Assembly (NCBI GenBank): GCA_917880885.1
Contig: OU862909.1
Coordinates: 32,052,405 to 32,116,404, forward strand
Origin: Limnephilus marmoratus
Lineage: Eukaryota > Arthropoda > Insecta > Trichoptera > Limnephilidae
DNA: 64,000 nucleotides
Direction of reading: 5' to 3'
The notes under the pieces are model-generated. The model was not told the DNA's origin. It ran no database searches and saw only the letters and a program-made list of their open reading frames with translations. Made by a program: the position numbers and the translations under genes. Of this stretch, positions 58,696 to 64,000 are shown in pieces. How positions within the stretch are numbered: the stretch's first letter is position 1; every line of letters starts with the position of its first letter.

Positions 58696-58783
58696 CCAAA
58701 ATTCTAAGCAAACCGCCGCTCATTTGTACCAAGCGTGACATTTTGAAGACCCCCCCCCCCCCACGTAGTATGGGTACGTTCCC
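58611..58783. mobile_element. Poly-C MITE (family A), copy 2
   Basis: Same ends as 46557-46707. It holds an uninterrupted run of 36 C (58655-58690) and a second C run at 58750-58762. Confidence 0.85.
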
Positions 58784-59705
58784 TACGTCCTGTACCACAA
58801 AACTTTACAAGTCGAGCGGAGACGAGATGTGTCTTCTGAGCAAAATGATTGGTCAATTTTTGCACATCTCTGTTTCACTCTGCTCAGCTTTGCTTCTATG
58901 AAACGCACCCTTAGATATGGGTACTTACGACAATTTATTGCAACCAAAGGTTCTACCAAAACAATGTATTTTGTATTTGAAATTAAAAAATGGTTAAAAT
59001 ACTGTATTTTGTATTTTGTATTTCAAATACACGACTTGAGAGTATTTTGTATTTCGTATTTTAAATACATGCGAAAAAGTATTTTGTAATTTGTATTTCA
59101 ATTACAGCAAAGCATGTATTTTGCCCAGCCCTGCTTCTAACCAAAAGAACTGCATTCAACCAGTCACCTGGAAGGAATTTTTCTGATAAATATCACTGCC
59201 AAAAACAGCAATTTATTTACTGCCTAGAGACAGTCACATAATATTTTTCATTTAATTCAAACTCGAATCACATGTTTTTAAAATAACCTTTTATTAAACA
59301 AATTGTTTCTTTATAATATTTACCGCAAAAATATTATGAAATAGAAAAGTGTTCATACATAACATAATTCAACAGTAAAAGCAACAAACAATAAGACCAC
59401 AGAATCTCACATAATACAATATACAATCATTACAGTACCTTCTCACTAATCCGCCACCACAAAAACAGGACAAGTGTTGAATTAGTGAAAGCAGCGGATT
59501 ATAGTGCATTTGTACAAAATATGCTAAATATTAAAGTATGTAGTTCAAAAAAAATAAACAAATACCGCTATCGATCTTTTGTAAAATTCCCATTTGATTT
59601 AAAGTCAAGGCGTCATGCTTTCCTTTGAAAAAGTTTTCCCTTGAGAAAAGACTCTATTTTATACATTTATTCAAACAAAACAAGTGTGAGAACGACACAG
59701 AAACA

Positions 59706-59845
59706 TTTTTTTTTAATATGAATACCGCACAAGAGTCTCAACTGCTCACGTCTGGAGCCAGTGAGACTATGGCATCCCCTATTGGGGTACGTTGTGAGGC
59801 TGAAGGTAGTGGGGAGGGGAAGGAGATAGGGAAGATATGTGTAAT
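59706..59845 (-). mobile_element. SINE1, 3' half
   Basis: GTCTGGAGCCAGTGAGACTA and CATCCCCTATTGGGGTACG match the family; tail TTTTTTTTTAATATGAATAC. Confidence 0.7.
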
Positions 59846-60440
59846 GTATTGAAAGAGCTTCTATCATATGCCGACCTGCCAGCAGGGAAAGTGCTTCTAT
59901 GGATTGCCAACAGGGGTGCCCGGGTAGGGGGTGGCTGTCAAGAGTGGTTCTCGCTAGCCTACCGCTCAGATTCAATTAGCCGCGTAAATAAGTAAACTCA
60001 TAATAAACCAGTTTGTATCAAGGACCTATTGTTATTGAGAAGTACCCCCACAGAACCAATAGTATTTGAATGTCAGTAATACCAAACATTACAATATGTA
60101 ACAGTTGTTAGAATACAGAGAGGACTAACCGAAAACTTAAATGTCCTAAAACAACAATAATTAACCCTGGTGATCGTAGGATGGTCAGCGAGAGCAAGCC
60201 AGATGGCAAAATAGTAACCGAGTGTGTAAGAGTAAGATGACCCAACTTGTCAGTGTACAAAACTTGACAATCGAGTCCAGGCACGCGGCACGGCAAACTA
60301 CTGAATGTGAAATACGACTACTTGTGCTTTCAACTAGTAAAAATAACGGCAGATTATTGTATGTAATTGTCTCATAATATAGCGACGGATTACTGAGAGA
60401 GTACTGCATCACAATGTGTCATTTTCCTTTTATGCAAACA

Positions 60441-60720
60441 GTTATAAACATCAATTTCAGAACACGAGAATACTTTATTTTGTGCATATTTTTCACTTTT
60501 ACAAACATTATTTGAACATGGTAAAATAAATACGTTCTCGTTTTCTGAAATTGATGTTTATAACTTTGCCGTTATAAACATCAATTTCAGAACACGAGAA
60601 TGACATGTTTTTCACTTTTACAAACATTTTTTGAACATGGCTTACTTTGGTAGTGCATTTTTTCACTTATAGAGACACTCATAAACATCAATTTTTGAAC
60701 ATTAATATGGTTTAATTTAA
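60441..60720. repeat. Direct and inverted repeats of TTATAAACATCAATTTCAGA
   Basis: The word occurs direct at 60441 and 60571, inverted at 60540-60565, and degenerate near 60667 (CATAAACATCAATTTTTGAA). CACTTTTACAAACATT follows both direct copies, so about 75 bp is duplicated. Confidence 0.7.
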
Positions 60721-60724
60721 CTGT

Positions 60725-61550
60725 ATTCAATAAATACTTGATGAAGAAAATTCAATTGAAAATCATACTAATTATTTTATATCTGAACTTCAAAATTCTG
60801 CTTTGAGGGGTGGGAAGAGAGGGTGGGATGGTTTTTCAAAATCTCATGTAGTTAGGCACCTTCCCCTTGGTTCGTCATGTGTTCAAAATTTCATCAATCT
60901 CCGAATAAAACTGTAGATTTGCATAAAAAACAAACCAGGCCGTCGCCGTCCACCACAGACATTCTTATTTATAAATATATACATATACCCATAGATTACA
61001 GAAGTCAATACTCACACACTTCTCCAAAAGCAGTAATTATTTAAAACAAGATTACACTAAGTAGGTACAATGTGCTTTTAAAAAATCAGACAAGTGAACT
61101 GATGAAACATCAATAATTGGTTGGTACAATGAACTAATTTTATTGCATCCGTTGGCATACCATTAGAATTCATTACAACAACTTAAAATATGTTTCAAAA
61201 TTGTTTGATCAAGTCCAGCTACATGGTCACTTTCTGGTATCCCATACATACCGGAATCTCCTGCACATCTAACTTACGAGGTTCGGTAGTTCTCACACCG
61301 GTAGTAATTTATTTGCAATCAAAACACACCGGTATAAAATTCAATATTAAAAATATGCATATTAATCATTTTGTATATTTAATAAAAAAACCATTATTAC
61401 ATTCATTACTTCAGGTAGTCATTATACATAATTAAATGAAAAAAGGGCACTTTAAATGAGCATTGTTCAAGCTCTAGGAACATGTTAAAATTCAACCAAG
61501 CCCCTTTCCTACCTACTTAAACCGCTTCAACCGTGAGAAAAGTGTATATA
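60725..61550. other. No gene seen (possible TFIIB 3' UTR side)
   Basis: AT-rich. TFIIB is transcribed leftward, so its 3' UTR lies somewhere left of 62390; no poly(A) site can be chosen with confidence. Confidence 0.35.
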
Positions 61551-61557
61551 AAAAGTG

Positions 61558-61824
61558 TGCAATTCACACGTTGTTGAAGTGAAACCTTCAGAAAACTAAA
61601 GTAGACAAGAGTGGGTAGGCTACGAAGCACCACACAAAGAGGAGACAGATTATACTATCTCATTCTCTCGCAGGCTAAATCCTATAGATATATAAAGAGG
61701 AGACCGATTATACTATTTCATTCTCTCACAAGCTAAATCCTATGTTTGTCTCTTTTTAGTGTCGCTATTTTTCATTTCATCGAGTTTCAAATCGCAAAGG
61801 TGCTAAAGAAGTTTTCACTTCAAT
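61558..61824 (+). mobile_element. MITE family E copy with internal duplication
   Basis: Same ends as 18946. The segment AGAGGAGACnGATTATACTA ... CTAAATCCTAT occurs twice in a row (61640-61690 and 61694-61742), an internal tandem duplication absent in the sister copy. Confidence 0.7.
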
Positions 61825-62389
61825 TATCTATATATTTAAATGTGAAGGATTGGATGGAAAATAATTTAATGTTACGAGAGGTTCTACCATTATGAAACAA
61901 ATAATTAATAATAGGTACCTGGAAACTAAAAAAAAAAAATGTAAAAATATTCTAAATGAATGGTTTAACAGTTGGCAATGTTAAATACCATAACTCCTTG
62001 ATATGGATTCCTAAATATGACATCAGGTTGACACTTCCCTGCCAATTTGTAAAGAAGTTCTGAGTACAGCGTAGGTACCAGTTTCATAAAAGGGAGCGCG
62101 ATCACCTTAGCCTATTTTGCGCAGAGTCTGCTTTGCATCTCAACAGACCTGTTCATTTTGCTACTGCTATGCGCTAGGGAGAACCTACATAAACCAAATC
62201 CATTCCATAAAAAATTATCAATATAACATATTATTTTTCTCGTATTGTAATAATTTTCCGTAACTATGAATGTATTACGAAATATGCAATGTACGAGACA
62301 TCAATCAAGACACTTAGTTTAGTTTGCCGAAGGAATAGCGACCATGCATGGAATAAATTTATATACTGCTTGGGCTGCGGTGTGCCAGA

Positions 62390-62551
62390 TCACATCTGGG
62401 GTAGTTCGTCGATGGGGGTCACGAACTTGAAGTCTTCGGGGAAGAGCTTGGCGGCGGAGGGGTACATGAGCTTGTATGATTGCCTGATGGTCACGTCTGC
62501 CACTCCCGCTATGTCTCCGATCTCTTTCTGGCTTCGTTTCTCTTCGGATGC
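62390..62551 (-). CDS. TfIIB: Transcription initiation factor IIB (TFIIB), last coding exon
   Basis: TFIIB binds TBP-DNA and recruits RNA polymerase II to promoters in the nucleus. The exon starts after a clean acceptor (GACCATTTCCAG, minus) and reads [20 protein letters not shown], then [20 protein letters not shown], then [13 protein letters not shown] and stop (62390-62392). These 53 residues are the end of the second cyclin-like repeat: [17 protein letters not shown] is nearly invariant in animals, and the PIDELPQM end matches insect TFIIB. The preceding Q of the conserved MASQ belongs to the upstream exon, so this is a phase-0 intron. The other exons are not visible and must lie right of 64000 or beyond a long intron. 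GC content is higher than in the flanks, as for a constrained exon. Confidence 0.95.
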   Translation of the reverse strand, partial: ASEEKRSQKEIGDIAGVADVTIRQSYKLMYPSAAKLFPEDFKFVTPIDELPQM

Positions 62552-62753
62552 CTGGAAATGGTCAACATTCACTTGAGTATGTTTCGTAGATATAGATTTA
62601 CGTGTTGTGCATGGCTTGAGAAATTGAAAAGACAATATTTTAATCCAATGGTATGTCACAGAAGACCAAAGAAAATTATGATTATTGATGCTGATTTATT
62701 AATTTAATATAATAGAGTTATTTATTTTCGTAAGTAGCTGTAGCTGGTTAATT

Positions 62754-63120
62754 ATTTTTTTTTATGTGAATACCGCACGAAAGTCCCAACTGCTCCCCTC
62801 TGGAGACTGTGAGACTATGGCATCCCCAATTGGAGTATGTTGTGAGGTTGAAGGGGTGGGGGAGAGGAAGGTGGGGAAGTACCTGGCTTCAGGTCTGGTC
62901 TCTAAACACGGCTAAAGCCATTTCAAGCAACGTTTCAATTCTGAATGGTGGTCTTATACCAGGGCAAAATTGAGAGTATCTTCCACTCTGGAACGTGCCG
63001 CAAATACACTTTATATTATTTTTAATGAATCAATTATGTAATAACACAAATTCATCAAATAAAACCTGTCACCTTTGGATTGCGAGTCGAGAGTCTTACT
63101 CCTCAACCACGGAGGCAGCC
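62754..63120 (-). mobile_element. SINE1, near full-length copy in a TFIIB intron
   Basis: Tail TTTTTTTTTATGTGAATACC, body CCTCTGGAGACTGTGAGACT and GCAACGTTTCAATTCTGAAT, head GGCTGCCTCCGTGGTTGAGG with a worn tRNA-like region. Same strand as TFIIB. Confidence 0.75.
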
Positions 63121-63526
63121 ATTTAGGCATTTGTAGACTGAATGTTTAGGCATTCAAATAAAGTAAATCTGGCATTTATAATAACAGTTCATAATCTTAT
63201 TCTTATAGCAGTGCTGTAATACTTCTGTAAATAGTACAATAATTGACATGTAGCTAAAATTTCTTATAAGTTTTTTTTAACACTTAAGGACTCGCTAATA
63301 GGTCTAACGGACCCAGTTCATCATATTTTGTGTAGTAACTATAAAATTTTGATATTTTGCGACGTTGCCGCTCTTAGTACCTTTCAACTACAGTGTAGCA
63401 TGACAGATGACACCTAAGTCGTTAATTAGCACACTGCGTGTGAATGCTATGGTCGTAAAAGATGTGTATGGATCTACTGGATCCGGTAGCAACTAAATAC
63501 CCAAGTATTTTTTTATTTCACAGAAT

Positions 63527-63721
63527 ATGGCTATCAATAATAATACCAATTTGAGACCTAACGAAATGGAAGATTATTTCAATGAAGAAATAGAAAACGA
63601 AGACTGTTCTGAGACTGAAGTCTATTTAGAAAAAAGAAAGAAAAACCAAAGGTTTTGGCGTAAAATGCAATATACCAATTTGTGGAGAGCACATGAAGCA
63701 CCTTTGTTCAAATTGTTATAA
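63527..63721 (+). CDS. Short acidic-basic open frame, unknown
   Basis: ATG sits three bases after a strong acceptor (TTTTTTTATTTCACAG). The frame begins MAINNNTNLRPNEMEDYF, is acidic (NEEIENEDCSETEVYLE), then basic and aromatic (KRKKNQRFWRKMQYTNLW), ending at TAA. The charge pattern looks like the N-terminus of a transposon or nuclear protein, but I recognise nothing. It lies inside or beyond the TFIIB intron on the opposite strand. Confidence 0.3.
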   Translation: MAINNNTNLRPNEMEDYFNEEIENEDCSETEVYLEKRKKNQRFWRKMQYTNLWRAHEAPLFKLL

Positions 63722-63724
63722 CTA

Positions 63725-64000
63725 TATAGTAGAAAGAGATCCAACAGAGATGTGATTTTATTCCAAAGAAAAAATTTTACATTTTGTTCATTTTTAAATT
63801 TGTTTTTGTTTTTTTTCTATAATGATTGATCTCTCATTATTGTGTCTAAGTAGGTACATTATTATATTATTATATTAAAATAAATAATTACAGAAATTAT
63901 AATAATGAGCCTTAATCTAGTCATAAAATTATGAGAAAATTCCATTTATTTTTATGGTGACTTTTTGATTATGTAAAAACAATAAATATTAGTATTTGAT
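63725..64000. other. No gene seen
   Basis: AT-rich sequence to the right edge. Confidence 0.4.

Larger units (their letters stand above)
57397..59133. mobile_element. hAT-type non-autonomous transposon, 1.7 kb
   Basis: Ends CAGGGCTGGGCAGTATTTGA and, reversed, CAGGGCTGGGCAAAATACAT. Perfect 8-bp target duplication CTTCTAAC (57389-57396 and 59134-59141). Both ends carry many copies of AAATACAAATAC-like words, probably transposase-binding repeats. It holds a Helitron and a poly-C MITE, and the segment 57600-57970 looks like a LINE 3' UTR. No transposase. Confidence 0.9.

Overview
This is a stretch of AT-rich nuclear DNA from a multicellular animal, most likely an insect and possibly a hemipteran. 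Supporting signs are GT-AG introns around short exons, TAGGTACCTA-rich intergenic sequence, GGTTA/TTAGG-like repeats, insect-type transposons (CR1/Jockey- and RTE-like LINEs, tRNA-derived SINEs, Helitrons, a ZMYM1-like hAT, Tc-type MITEs) and a terminal exon of the basal transcription factor TFIIB whose sequence is insect-like. The species cannot be fixed from the sequence alone. There is no bacterial gene organisation: almost every long open frame is either noise or a transposon fragment.

Host genes are sparse. The firm one is the last coding exon of TFIIB (62390-62551, minus), with the rest of the gene beyond the right edge. A second good exon (15995-16268, minus) encodes a Cys/Ser-rich segment that resembles a galactose-binding (SUEL-type) lectin domain followed by a linker. 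Weaker exon candidates were found by reading codons and splice sites: 12470-12645 (minus), 33982-34150 (minus), 35873-36022 (plus), 24466-24615 (plus, small Cys-rich) and 63527-63721 (plus).

The remainder is a graveyard of mobile DNA. From left to right: an internally deleted HTH/DDE transposase-like gene (about 1.4-1.7 kb); a perfect 235-bp palindrome (2.5 kb); a Helitron (4.1 kb); two copies of one LINE (5.0 and 7.2 kb); a LINE ORF1 with an FP25-like domain (10.7 kb); a Helitron (14.3 kb); an RTE-like LINE relic (20 kb); a foldback element with 26-bp arrays (22.4 kb, again at 43.9 kb); two foldback elements that carry tRNA-like sequences in both arms (29 and 41 kb); a complete 8.1-kb hAT transposon with 8-bp target duplications and a broken ZMYM1-like transposase (45.9-54.1 kb); an inverted 0.7-kb duplication (43.1 and 55.2 kb); and a second hAT (57.4-59.1 kb) with a Helitron and a poly-C MITE nested inside it.

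The parts interact as transposon partners. A SINE family (here SINE2) shares its 3' tail, including a stem-loop, with the LINE at 5.0 kb, so the LINE probably mobilised it. The most original signals are the tRNA-armed foldback family, the CTGATGA...GAAAC hairpins (hammerhead-ribozyme-like) recurring in unrelated inverted repeats, and two perfect hairpins inside LINE relics that look like template-switch mutations.
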